NCBI RefSeq assembly: GCF_013141915.1
Contig: NZ_SROX01000013.1
Location: forward strand, 119,736 to 183,735
Reading direction: 5' to 3'
Length of the DNA stretch: 64,000 nucleotides
DNA from: Cupriavidus necator
Lineage (GTDB): Bacteria > Pseudomonadota > Gammaproteobacteria > Burkholderiales > Burkholderiaceae
A model generated the notes under the pieces. It ran no database searches. It had not been told where the DNA came from and worked only from the letters and a program-made list of their open reading frames with translations. This document shows, in pieces, positions 31,188 to 38,924 of the stretch. How positions within the stretch are numbered: the stretch's first letter is position 1; each line of letters begins with the position of its first letter. The translations under genes were made by a program, and so were the position numbers.

Positions 31188-32051
31188 CTATCCGCCCTGG
31201 TATTGCTGGTACACCACCTGCGCCAAAGTCAGCAGCCGGGCGCGCTCCAGCGGCCCCGCCAGCGCAAAGCCCAGGTCGCGGTCGATCCAGTAGAACGCCA
31301 TCATCGGGTCGCGGCCCGGCGGGCGGCGCCGCGCGCCCTCGCCCGTCACGCGCTCGACGCGAAAGCCCGTATCGGGCGTGCCCTGCGCCATGCGCCGCAG
31401 TTGCAGCGACAGGCGCGTGCCATCGTCCGCTTCATACATCAGGATGGCCGACGGGCCGCCCTCGGCAACGCCGAGCCGGCCGCCGATGAGGTGGAAGCCT
31501 TGCGCGCGCAGGTCCGGCACCTGCAGCGTAGTGCCCAGGCGCCGCGACAGCCAGGCGACCAGGTGGGCCTCCTCGGTCGCCGCGACTTCCACCGGGTGAC
31601 GCATCTCCGGGGCGTAGACCGCGTGCGTGGCGAGGGCCTCGCGGGCGAAGCGCTCGCCGGGCGCCAGTACCAGCGTGCCACCGCCCAGCCGGCCGTGTGC
31701 CAGCCAGCCCAGCGCACCGCCCACGGTCAGCAGCGCGACCGAAGCGCAAGTGGCTGCCAGGGCCATGGTCCAGCGCGGCCAGGGGCGGACGCCATCGCGC
31801 CGGCCTGCGCGGCTGCGGTTGTGCCCCGGCTCACCGTGCAAACCCGGCGGCAAGGCCGACAGGGGCACCGGCTCATTGAGTACAGGGTCGAGCGCGCCGT
31901 GCAGCGCCTCGGCCTGCCGGCGCCAGGCGGCCACCTGAGCCGCCGCGTCAGTGTGCTGCGCCAAATAGGCCTCGACGGCGGCGCGGCGCGCGCCGGCCAA
32001 CTGGCCATCGGCATAAGCGTGGAGATCGGCTTCCTGGATGCCCGGCATCAT
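31188..32051 (-). CDS. Transmembrane anti-sigma factor
   Basis: A 287-residue protein. The N-terminal part, with DLHAYADGQLAGARRAAVEAYLAQH, is the short helical sigma-binding region of anti-sigma factors in the RsiW/ChrR style, but without a visible HxxxCxxC zinc motif. One membrane helix follows (TMALAATCASVALLTVGGALGWLA, about 95-118). The C-terminal periplasmic domain has LVLAPGERFAREALATHAVY and VAWLSRRLGTTLQVPDL and may sense an envelope signal. Its ATGATG start overlaps the sigma factor stop, which fits a matched pair. The signal is unknown. Confidence 0.85.
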   Translation of the reverse strand: MMPGIQEADLHAYADGQLAGARRAAVEAYLAQHTDAAAQVAAWRRQAEALHGALDPVLNEPVPLSALPPGLHGEPGHNRSRAGRRDGVRPWPRWTMALAATCASVALLTVGGALGWLAHGRLGGGTLVLAPGERFAREALATHAVYAPEMRHPVEVAATEEAHLVAWLSRRLGTTLQVPDLRAQGFHLIGGRLGVAEGGPSAILMYEADDGTRLSLQLRRMAQGTPDTGFRVERVTGEGARRRPPGRDPMMAFYWIDRDLGFALAGPLERARLLTLAQVVYQQYQGG

Positions 32052-32587
32052 TTCACCCGTTGCAGCGGATTGGCGGCCTTGGGGGTCCGGTTCGGCGCCA
32101 CGCCGTCAAGCAGCCGCCGCATCTGTTCGCGGGCCCGCGCCAGCCGTGACATCACCGTACCTTGTGGGATGTCGAGCACGCGCGCGGCCTCGGCGTAGGT
32201 CAATTGTTCCAGGCTGACCAGCAGCAGCACGGCGCGCTGCGGCTCGGGCAACTGCGCCAGCGCCTGCGACAGGTCGCGGCGCAGTCCCGGGTCTTCCGCG
32301 GGGCCGCTGACCTCGGGCAGGGTGTCGGTGGCCACCACCAGCTCCTTCCTGCGCAAGGCGTTGAGGCGCAGGCGGTGCATCAGCGTCAGCAGCCACGGCA
32401 GCAGGCCGTCGGCGCCGTCGCCCCACCAGGCGCCGGGGCGCAGGCGGAAGCGCCAGCGGTAGCGCAGCGCGCGCTCGAGCGTGTCCTGCACCAGGTCGTC
32501 GGCCAGCGCCGCGTCGCCGGTGAGGCCGCGCGCATGGCGCCGCAGCCGCGGCGCCAGCGCGACGAGCTGGCCGTCAAACCCTTCCAT
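32048..32587 (-). CDS. ECF RNA polymerase sigma factor
   Basis: A 179-residue sigma-70-family regulator with region 2 (ALADDLVQDTLERALRYRWRF) and region 4 (LPEPQRAVLLLVSLEQLTYAEAARVLDIPQGTVMSRLARAREQ, described here as its helix-turn-helix). The linker between them contains an insert, FRLRPGAWWGDGADGLLPW. It is expected to be held inactive by the anti-sigma factor encoded just downstream and to drive its own operon. The gene for a small lipoprotein lies 42 bp upstream in the same orientation and is a plausible member or target. The subgroup was not determined. Confidence 0.92.
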   Translation of the reverse strand: MEGFDGQLVALAPRLRRHARGLTGDAALADDLVQDTLERALRYRWRFRLRPGAWWGDGADGLLPWLLTLMHRLRLNALRRKELVVATDTLPEVSGPAEDPGLRRDLSQALAQLPEPQRAVLLLVSLEQLTYAEAARVLDIPQGTVMSRLARAREQMRRLLDGVAPNRTPKAANPLQRVK

Positions 32588-32629
32588 GCCGTGGTCGCTG
32601 TCGCGACTGTGGTGGCGGCTGCCGCGACG

Positions 32630-33067
32630 TCAGGGCTTGGCCACGTGCCAGACGTTGTTGACGTTGTCGCCGGTGCGGTCGCCCGGCTTGGCGTCCTTGG
32701 CGAAGCGGTACAGCGGCTGCCCGCGGTAGGCCCACTGCTTGCCGCCGTCATCGCGGGTGATGATGGTGTACTGGCCCGAGCCACTGGTGCCCGGGGCGGC
32801 CATCAGCGGCGGCCAGTTGGTGGCGCAGGGGCCGTTGCAGGCGCTCTTGCCGCTGCCGGCGGTGTCGCGGTCAAAGGTGTACAGCGTCAGGCCCTGCGGG
32901 TCGGTCAGCACCCCATTGGTCACCTTCACCGTGGGCGGCAGATTGCCGGCGCTGCCGCCGCCCATGCCCATGCCGGCACAACCGGCGAGCAGGACGGCCG
33001 CGCAGCCAAGCGCGAGCGCACCGGGACGAACGAGGGATGCCGCAGCGTTACGACGCAGACTTGCCAT
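32630..33067 (-). CDS. Lipoprotein with secreted repeats (COG4315-like)
   Basis: A 145-residue lipoprotein with a lipobox VLLAGC followed by a Gly/Met-rich linker. Two secreted-repeat-like units follow: VLTDPQGLTLYTFDRDTAGSGKSACNGPC, seen as a 29-residue block and not quoted further, and QWAYRGQPLYRFAKDAKPGD. Proteins of this family (Lipoprotein_15) pair such repeats with a conserved Cys-x3-Cys motif (CNGPC) and have no firmly known function; several sit with ECF sigma factors. ATG 33067 has GGAGAACA before it and is preferred over ATG 33082. It heads the sigma/anti-sigma cluster. Confidence 0.85.
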   Translation of the reverse strand: MASLRRNAAASLVRPGALALGCAAVLLAGCAGMGMGGGSAGNLPPTVKVTNGVLTDPQGLTLYTFDRDTAGSGKSACNGPCATNWPPLMAAPGTSGSGQYTIITRDDGGKQWAYRGQPLYRFAKDAKPGDRTGDNVNNVWHVAKP

Positions 33068-33088
33068 GATCTTGTTCTCCATGCAAAC

Positions 33089-33109
33089 CGGTGCCGCCAG
33101 CCGGCACCG
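33089..33109. repeat. Leader hairpin before the lipoprotein gene
   Basis: Arms CGGTGCCG (33089-33096) and CGGCACCG (33102-33109) form a perfect 8-bp stem with a 5-base loop. It sits in the predicted 5' leader, about 13 bases before the Shine-Dalgarno sequence of the lipoprotein gene. Confidence 0.6.
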
Positions 33110-33117
33110 TTCCTCAA

Positions 33118-33147
33118 GTAAACACCGGATGTGATCTCTTTATTCCC
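33118..33147 (-). promoter_or_regulatory. Candidate ECF-type promoter of the lipoprotein-sigma operon
   Basis: On the minus strand GGGAAT (33142-33147) and GTTTAC (33118-33123) are 18 bp apart. ECF sigma factors often recognise a GGAA-type -35 element, so this is a plausible autoregulated promoter. The match is by eye only, and the -10 consensus of this sigma factor is unknown. Confidence 0.35.
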
Positions 33148-33182
33148 GCAGCGCCCAAAAAAATTGAAAAAAGTCGAAAAAG

Positions 33183-33202
33183 AACCTGCCCGCGGGCAGG
33201 TT
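33183..33202. terminator. Terminator after the ccsA-type gene
   Basis: A perfect inverted repeat, AACCTGCCCG followed at once by CGGGCAGGTT. T-rich runs follow it on both strands (TTTTT on plus, CTTTTTCGACTTTTTT on minus). It closes the resB-ccsA transcript. Confidence 0.85.
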
Positions 33203-33224
33203 TTTGCATTGCAGCATGCCGGCC

Positions 33225-34424
33225 TCAGAGTTCGCCGTAGCTGTGCAGCCCCGACAGGAACATGTTCACACCCAGAAACGCAAAGGTCGTTACCAGCAGG
33301 CCGACCAGCGCCCACCAGGCCGCCACAGTGCCGCGCAGCCCCTTCATCAATCGCATATGCAGCCACGCTGCGTAGTTGAGCCACACGATCAGCGCCCAGG
33401 TTTCCTTGGGATCCCAGCTCCAGTAGCCGCCCCAGGCCTCGGCCGCCCACAGCGCGCCGAGGATGGTGGCGATGGTGAAGAAGGCAAAGCCGACCGCGAT
33501 CGCCTTGTACATCACGTCGTCGAGCAGTTCCAGCGACGGCAGGCGCTCGGCCAGGATGCCGCGCTGCTTGAGCAGGTAGGCCATCGCCACCATCGCCGCC
33601 AGGGCAAAGGTGCCATAGCCGATAAAGTTGGCCGGCACATGGATCTTCATCCACCAGCTTTGCAGTGCGGGCACCAGCGGCTGGATCTCCTGCGCGTTGC
33701 GGCTGACCGTGTACCACAGCAGGAAGCCGACCGCGGCCGACACCACCAGCATCACGAACGGGCCCAGCGCGCGCGTGGCGTAGCGGCCTTCGTAGTACAG
33801 GTAGAACAGCGAAGTGATCAGCGTGAACAGCACGAACACTTCGTAAAGGTTCGAGATCGGGATGTGTCCGATGTCGGTGCCGAGCAGGTACGACTCGTAC
33901 CAGCGCACCAGCATGCCGGTGAAGCCCAGCACCACCGCGGCCCAGCACAGCTTGCTGCCGAGGCTGTAGCCCGTGCCCGAACGCGACGCCAGCCCGACCC
34001 AGTAGAACAGCGTGGACAGGAACACCAGCGCGCTCATCCACAGGATGGCGGACTGGCTCGACAGGAAGTACTTGAGGAAAAAGGCCTGGTCCGCGCGCGC
34101 CAGTTGGCCGTGGTAGAGCTGGATCGCAAACAGCGGCAGCACCGCCAGCGCCACCATCAGCGGCCGCACCGGCTTCCAGTGCCAGCCGAGCAGCGCGAAG
34201 GTCGGCACGGCGGCGATCAGCACGGCCTTGTCGTAGCCGTTCATCCATTGCCCGTATTGCGCCAGCGCCACGCCGGCGCCAGCGGCGAGCGCCAGCGCAA
34301 ACAGCCAGTCGACCCAGCTCAGGCGGCGCAGGAAGGAAGGTTCGAGGTAGGCCTCGGCGGCGCCGGTGTCGGCGCGCGGGGTGCCGCGCATCGCGGTACC
34401 GGCCTGGTTCACGTTTGAGGACAT
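33225..34424 (-). CDS. ccsB: Cytochrome c biogenesis protein, CcsA/ResC type (ccsB of beta-proteobacterial naming)
   Basis: A 399-residue membrane protein of system II cytochrome c maturation. The haem-handling WWD-type motif is WGGYWSWDPKETWALIVW near the C-terminus, with flanking histidines in GWHWKPV and NYAAWLHMRLM. There are about eight membrane segments. Together with ResB it carries haem across the membrane and attaches it to CXXCH apocytochromes. ATG 34424 (MSSNVNQAG) is preferred over a longer reading since only 16 bp then separate it from the resB stop. It is the second gene of the pair. Confidence 0.93.
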   Translation of the reverse strand: MSSNVNQAGTAMRGTPRADTGAAEAYLEPSFLRRLSWVDWLFALALAAGAGVALAQYGQWMNGYDKAVLIAAVPTFALLGWHWKPVRPLMVALAVLPLFAIQLYHGQLARADQAFFLKYFLSSQSAILWMSALVFLSTLFYWVGLASRSGTGYSLGSKLCWAAVVLGFTGMLVRWYESYLLGTDIGHIPISNLYEVFVLFTLITSLFYLYYEGRYATRALGPFVMLVVSAAVGFLLWYTVSRNAQEIQPLVPALQSWWMKIHVPANFIGYGTFALAAMVAMAYLLKQRGILAERLPSLELLDDVMYKAIAVGFAFFTIATILGALWAAEAWGGYWSWDPKETWALIVWLNYAAWLHMRLMKGLRGTVAAWWALVGLLVTTFAFLGVNMFLSGLHSYGEL

Positions 34425-34440
34425 AGCGTACCTGCTCGAT

Positions 34441-36627
34441 TCAGTGGGGAGTGCCGGCGGGCTCGTGGGCGGCGCTGCGGCCTCCGGAGGCACGGCCGAT
34501 GTCGTCGCGCAGCGCGGTGAATTCCTTTTCGAAATCCATGGTGCGGCGCTGGGTCGACATCGCCATCAGCACGTGGCTGCCGGCATCGGTGTCGCCCGCG
34601 GCGGGCTGGTCTTTCACCCAGACCCAGACCCGGCGCTCACGGATATAGAACATCGCGAACACGCCCATCACCAGCAGCAGACACCCAAGATACACGATGT
34701 TCTTGCCCGGCGCACGGGTCAGCTGGAACACGCTGGCCTTGATTTCCTGGAAGTCGTCGAGCTGCAGGAACACGGGGGCGCCGTAGAAGAAACTATCCGA
34801 CAACGCGTTGATGGCCTGCTGCAGGAAGGCGCCGCTCTGGGCACTGTTGGCCACCACCGGCAGCTTGTCCTGCGCACGCGCGAGCTGCCACAGCTCCCAC
34901 ATCGAACCGTTGAGGATCTTCAGCAGCACGTCGGCAGCCTTCTGCTGCTCCGCCGGCGGCACCGATTTTTCCAGGAAGGCCGCGATCGCGGTGAAGCCAC
35001 CCGGCGGCGAATCCGGCGCGGGCCGCGTGGCGCCGGCGAACAGGTCGAGCGCGCGCAGCGAACTCTCGGCCAGCTGTCGGCGCAGCTCGGCCTTGTCGTC
35101 GCCTGGCATCGAGCTCAGCGCAAAGCGGCGCGCCGCCTCGCCGCGCAAGGCGCGGTCCTGCAGCGCGGCGCGCAGGCGCATCCAGTCGGCCACGCTGCCC
35201 TGGTCGTCGGCGGGAATGCGCAGGTAGCGGAACGGCTCGCTCGGCGACTCGCGCATGCCGGCCAGGAACACCGACTGGCCGTCCATCTGCACCGGCACCA
35301 TGTAGTTGTTGTACTCGCGCGCCTGGCCGGTGCGGTCACGCAGCTTGTACTGCACCGACGGGCCGACATTGCGCAGCGTCTTGGCGCGGTCGGCGCTGGC
35401 GGCCGCGCCAAGATGCTTGTCGAGCGTCTCGTTGAAGGACTTGCGCGCCACGCCGCGCGCATCGGGCTTGCCCGAGGCGTCGGTGACGTTCTCGATATTC
35501 ATCAGCCGGAAGTCGCTGAACTCCACCGTCAGGCCGTCGCTGTCCGCGCTGGTGCCGGTGCCGGCCAGCGGCTTGTTGCCGCCCACCGCGCCGTCGATGG
35601 CGAAGGTGGCGTGGCCGCTGCCCTGCATCGGGTAACCGACGAACTTCAGGCGCGAGCCGCCGTCCTCGAAGCTGGACTGGTAGATGGCGATGCCATCGAC
35701 GATCAGCGGCTCGTTCACCTTGATAGTGGCCTCGGTGCGCTTGCCGGTGGCGCGGTCGGTCACGACCACGTCCGAGGCAAACAGCTTGGGCATGCCGGTC
35801 TCATAGAAGTCGACCTTGAACTTCTTGAGCGTGATCGCGAACGGCAGGTCCTGCACCAGCGCGCCGTCGGCAATGTTGAGGATGGCGGTGGAGACGGTCG
35901 AGCCCTCCGGCACATAGGCGTTGCCGCGGAAGCCGGGGTTGTTCACCGACAGCCGGTGCTGCGGCGGGATCTCGCTGATCACCGCGTTGCCGCGGATCGG
36001 GGTCTTGCCGCCCAGCCACATCTGCGCGCGGATCAACAGGTCGCCGTCGAGCAGGCCGCCGATGCAGATCACCACGATGGCGCTGTGCGCCAGGATATAG
36101 CCGGCCTTGTTGGCGGCGCCGGCCTTGGCGGCCAGGAGCGTGGCGCCGTCATGCTCGACCGCCTTGATGCGGTAGCCGCGGTTGCGCAGCAAGGCCGACA
36201 GGCGGCCCACCGCCTCGGCGCGCGGGCGGGCGCCATCGAACTCGCCGCGATGATGGAAGGCGCGCAGGCTACGCTCGCGCACATGGTCTTTCCACGAGCG
36301 CATGTCCGCCACCATCTTGGGCGCGTTACGCACCAGGCACAGGCTGGTTGACACCACCAGGAAGGCCAGGATCAGCAGGAACCACCATGATCCGTAGACC
36401 TTCTGCAGCGACAGCGTATGGAACACCTCGGCCCAGAACGGCCCGAACTGGTTGACGTAGTTCGGATACGGCTCGTTCTGCTTGAGCACGGTGCCGATCA
36501 CGCTGGCGATGGAGATCACCGTCAGCAGCGCGATCGCAAAGCGCATCGAGGACAACAATTCGACCGCGTCGCGCAGCACGCGGTGAGAGGTCTTCAGGTG
36601 CAGCCCTGAAGTGGAAGCGGTCGACAT
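34441..36627 (-). CDS. resB: Cytochrome c biogenesis protein ResB
   Basis: A 728-residue membrane protein. It begins with VELLSSMRFAIALLTVISIASVIGTVL (first helix), then NQFGPFWAEVFHTLSLQKVYGSWWF and LVVSTSLCLVRNAPKM. A large periplasmic domain follows, and a last helix (IVYLGCLLLVMGVFAMFYI) ends with the ERRVWVWV tail. These are the ResB/Ccs1 features; the protein forms the system II haem-lyase complex with the downstream ccsA-type protein. It is the first gene of the pair and is preceded by the terminator of the cytochrome gene. Confidence 0.94.
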   Translation of the reverse strand: MSTASTSGLHLKTSHRVLRDAVELLSSMRFAIALLTVISIASVIGTVLKQNEPYPNYVNQFGPFWAEVFHTLSLQKVYGSWWFLLILAFLVVSTSLCLVRNAPKMVADMRSWKDHVRERSLRAFHHRGEFDGARPRAEAVGRLSALLRNRGYRIKAVEHDGATLLAAKAGAANKAGYILAHSAIVVICIGGLLDGDLLIRAQMWLGGKTPIRGNAVISEIPPQHRLSVNNPGFRGNAYVPEGSTVSTAILNIADGALVQDLPFAITLKKFKVDFYETGMPKLFASDVVVTDRATGKRTEATIKVNEPLIVDGIAIYQSSFEDGGSRLKFVGYPMQGSGHATFAIDGAVGGNKPLAGTGTSADSDGLTVEFSDFRLMNIENVTDASGKPDARGVARKSFNETLDKHLGAAASADRAKTLRNVGPSVQYKLRDRTGQAREYNNYMVPVQMDGQSVFLAGMRESPSEPFRYLRIPADDQGSVADWMRLRAALQDRALRGEAARRFALSSMPGDDKAELRRQLAESSLRALDLFAGATRPAPDSPPGGFTAIAAFLEKSVPPAEQQKAADVLLKILNGSMWELWQLARAQDKLPVVANSAQSGAFLQQAINALSDSFFYGAPVFLQLDDFQEIKASVFQLTRAPGKNIVYLGCLLLVMGVFAMFYIRERRVWVWVKDQPAAGDTDAGSHVLMAMSTQRRTMDFEKEFTALRDDIGRASGGRSAAHEPAGTPH

Positions 36628-36668
36628 GTGCAGTGAAACCTAAAACAGCTTACGGCCTGGAAATGAAT

Positions 36669-36705
36669 AAAGGGTGGACATGCTTTGGCAAGCAGGCCAC
36701 CCTTT
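36669..36705 (-). terminator. Terminator downstream of the c4-type cytochrome gene
   Basis: Arms AAAGGGTGG (36669-36677) and CCACCCTTT (36697-36705) pair perfectly and are extended inside by TGCTT and AAGCA around a TGGC loop. On the minus strand the stem ends in TTTATTCATTT, a moderate U tract. Confidence 0.75.
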
Positions 36706-36815
36706 TCGATTGTGACAAGCGCGTTCGGTTGCATGCTCTGGCACGCCGGCAGGCGGCGGCCGCTCAACCGATGCGCCGGCGCGCGCAGGCGCCAGCGTCG
36801 CGGAATCCCGGATCG

Positions 36816-37475
36816 TCAGCGAACCCCGGCGACGTAGTCCGCCACCGCCTTGATCTCGGCATCCGACATCTTGGCGGCGATGGTCGTCATGACCGGGTTG
36901 TTCTTGCGGGTGCCCTGGCGGAATGCTACCAGTTGGGCCTCGGTATAGTCGGCCCACTGGCCGCCAATTCGCGGATACTGGGCCGGAATGCCTGCGCCGG
37001 CGGGGCCATGGCAGGCGGCGCAGGCCGGCACGCCCTTGGCGGCGATGCCGCCGCGGTAAATCTTCTGGCCGGCTTCGATGCTGTCCTTGTTCTTGGCGGT
37101 GGCCGGCTTGAGCGACTGCTTGGCCAGGTAGGCCCCAACGTTGCGCATTTCCTCGTCGGTCAGCACCGACGCCATCGGCACCATGATCGCGTTGTTGCGC
37201 GCCTTGGCCTTGAAGTCGGCCAGCTGCTTGTGAACGTACTCGGGATGCTGCGCGGCCAGTTTCGGGTTGGCCGCAGCCGCGCTGTTGCCGGCGGCACCGT
37301 GGCAGCTCAGGCAGGCGGGCACATTGCGATCGGGGGCACCTTGCGTGTACAGCGTTTCGCCCTTGGCGGGGTCCGCCTTTGCGGCGGCCTGCTCTGCGGC
37401 AGATGCCAGTCCGGAAAGGGCGGCGGCAGGAACGGCCAGCGCCAGGACACCCAGAATCTTCGCAATGCGGTTCAT
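36816..37475 (-). CDS. c4-type dihaem cytochrome
   Basis: A 219-residue exported cytochrome. A signal peptide (cut after about residue 27, SGLASA) is followed by two haem motifs, CLSCH (residues 55-59) and CAACH (152-156), and by two distal methionine candidates in NNAIMVPMASVL and NNPVMTTIAAKM. The two halves are internal duplicates, each ending in a YVAG or YLAK helix, as in cytochrome c4. It probably shuttles electrons in the periplasm to a terminal oxidase. Maturation genes resB and ccsA lie just downstream in the same orientation, a sensible neighbourhood. Confidence 0.92.
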   Translation of the reverse strand: MNRIAKILGVLALAVPAAALSGLASAAEQAAAKADPAKGETLYTQGAPDRNVPACLSCHGAAGNSAAAANPKLAAQHPEYVHKQLADFKAKARNNAIMVPMASVLTDEEMRNVGAYLAKQSLKPATAKNKDSIEAGQKIYRGGIAAKGVPACAACHGPAGAGIPAQYPRIGGQWADYTEAQLVAFRQGTRKNNPVMTTIAAKMSDAEIKAVADYVAGVR

Positions 37476-37973
37476 TCGCACACCTTCTCTGAATTGTTTT
37501 GGATATCGTGATGCGTGCCGGTCCGGCGCTTTGCCGGCGGTGAGGACGCGCCGGTGCAAAAGGCTGGGAGTCGTGGCGACCCGCGTGCGGCTGACCGATC
37601 CGCGCAACGCTGGCCGTGGCGGCAGACCCCGCCAGCCCGCTCCCGCAGCCGCCGCACCGTCCGGTGCAACGCGCAATGCAGGGCAAGGCCTTGCCCACGA
37701 TGGAACGACACACTAGGCTTCCCGCCCGGACGACGGCAGCCGAGGCACGCGGCATGGATGCCACGCGTCACCCGCTCAGGAGACCGTAAACCGGCGTATT
37801 GTACAATAAGTTATGTGCCGGATTGATGCCTTGCGCCTTGTCGTGCCCGCTTAGGGCTGCGCCAGATCAACCCCGGCGGGCGGCCCAGGCCGCAGCCATC
37901 CCACCCTGGCGAGACCCCGGCCCCGGCACGCACCCCGCGCTGCCTCCGCGGCCCCGCCCCACCGCTCTAGCGC
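37476..37973. other. Divergent intergenic region between the cytochrome gene and engB
   Basis: These 498 bp carry no gene I would support; the open frames there lack family features. The one clear signal is the palindrome at 37797-37808, which contains TACAAT on both strands and may provide -10 elements for divergent promoters. The stretch 37840-37970 is very GC-rich and would be the engB leader. Confidence 0.5.
37797..37808. promoter_or_regulatory. Palindrome TATTGTACAATA with back-to-back -10-like hexamers
   Basis: A perfect 12-bp palindrome in an otherwise GC-rich region, flanked by CCGGCG on the left and GTGCCGG on the right. TACAAT appears on plus (37802-37807) and on minus (37798-37803). 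It could be an operator or overlapping divergent -10 elements; no -35 hexamers are convincing. Confidence 0.45.
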
Positions 37974-38675
37974 ATGTCCCTTCTTCACCAGGCCCGCTTC
38001 TTCATCACCGTGAACCACCTGCGCGACCTGCCCGCCACGGCCGTGCCCGAAGTGGCATTCGCCGGCCGCTCCAACGCCGGCAAGTCCACCGCCATCAATC
38101 TCCTGTGCAACCAGAAGCGGCTGGCGTTCTCGTCGCGCACGCCGGGGCGCACGCAGCACATCAACTATTTCTCGGTGGCGCCGGTCAAGGCGCCCGATCC
38201 GCTAGCGTTCCTGGTCGACCTGCCGGGCTACGGCTATGCAGAGGTCTCGGGCTCGGCCAAGTACCACTGGCAGGGCCTGCTCAGCGATTACGTGCAGACG
38301 CGCCAGCAGCTGGCCGGACTGATCCTGATGATGGACGCGCGCCGGCCGTTCACGGATCTCGATTGCCAGATGGTCGAGTGGTTCCTGCCCACGGGCCGGC
38401 CCATCCACGTGCTGCTGACCAAGGCCGACAAGCTCACCAACAGCGACAACGCGAAGGCCCTGCGTGAAGCGCGCAAGATGCTGCAAGGCTATGCCGAACA
38501 GATGGAGACACCGGTGCCGATGACGGCGCAGCTGTTCTCCAGCCTGAAGCGCCGCGGCATCGAAGAGGCGCAAAGCGTCATCGCCGGCTGGCTCAACCTG
38601 CCAGAAGCGCAGAAGGTGGAACGCCCGTCCACCGCGGGCAACACGGTGCCCCCCGCGTCCGATCCGGCCGCGTGA
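37974..38675 (+). CDS. engB: Ribosome biogenesis GTPase EngB (YihA/YsxC)
   Basis: A 233-residue small GTPase. The nucleotide motifs are G1 GRSNAGKST, G2/switch RTPGRTQHINYF, G3 DLPGYG and G4 LLTKADKL. EngB takes part in late assembly of the large ribosomal subunit and is often essential. The C-terminus extends about 25 residues beyond the domain with Pro/Ala-rich sequence. ATG 37974 opens the domain with SLLHQARFFITVNHLRDLP. It stands alone on the plus strand, with hemB following 250 bp later. Confidence 0.95.
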   Translation: MSLLHQARFFITVNHLRDLPATAVPEVAFAGRSNAGKSTAINLLCNQKRLAFSSRTPGRTQHINYFSVAPVKAPDPLAFLVDLPGYGYAEVSGSAKYHWQGLLSDYVQTRQQLAGLILMMDARRPFTDLDCQMVEWFLPTGRPIHVLLTKADKLTNSDNAKALREARKMLQGYAEQMETPVPMTAQLFSSLKRRGIEEAQSVIAGWLNLPEAQKVERPSTAGNTVPPASDPAA

Positions 38676-38701
38676 TCTGACTGCGAGCGCGCAAAAAAAA
38701 G

Positions 38702-38721
38702 CCCCGTCGCAAGCAACGGGG
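38702..38721 (-). terminator. Hairpin with its T run on the minus strand, after engB
   Basis: CCCCGT (38702-38707) pairs with ACGGGG (38716-38721). The eight A residues lie on the left, so the U tract belongs to a minus-strand transcript, although both neighbours read on plus. On the plus strand ACAAACTT follows, which is a weak tract. It may terminate engB weakly or block antisense transcription. Confidence 0.6.
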
Positions 38722-38924
38722 ACAAACTTCCCGCCGCTGGGGCGGGTACCCGCTCAGGGAGGAGTAGCGGGGGACACCGCGCCACGCAGCGCGCAACGCA
38801 AAGTGTCCGCGAGTATGATGGCGGGCACGCACAAAAGTTTAGTTTTTCTTCGGCCAGCCGCATGACGCTGCGCGCGCCGTGCTTGCCGGCCTTGCAATTC
38901 GTCCTGTTCCGTCAAGAAGCCGCC

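Noticed and set aside
34366..36351. A 661-codon open frame opposite resB
   Set aside because: Antisense shadow; the resB frame has membrane helices and family motifs, this one has none.
37515..37826. Open frame of about 100 codons in the cytochrome-engB gap
   Set aside because: Arg/Pro-rich composition typical of noncoding GC-rich DNA; no start signal or motif.
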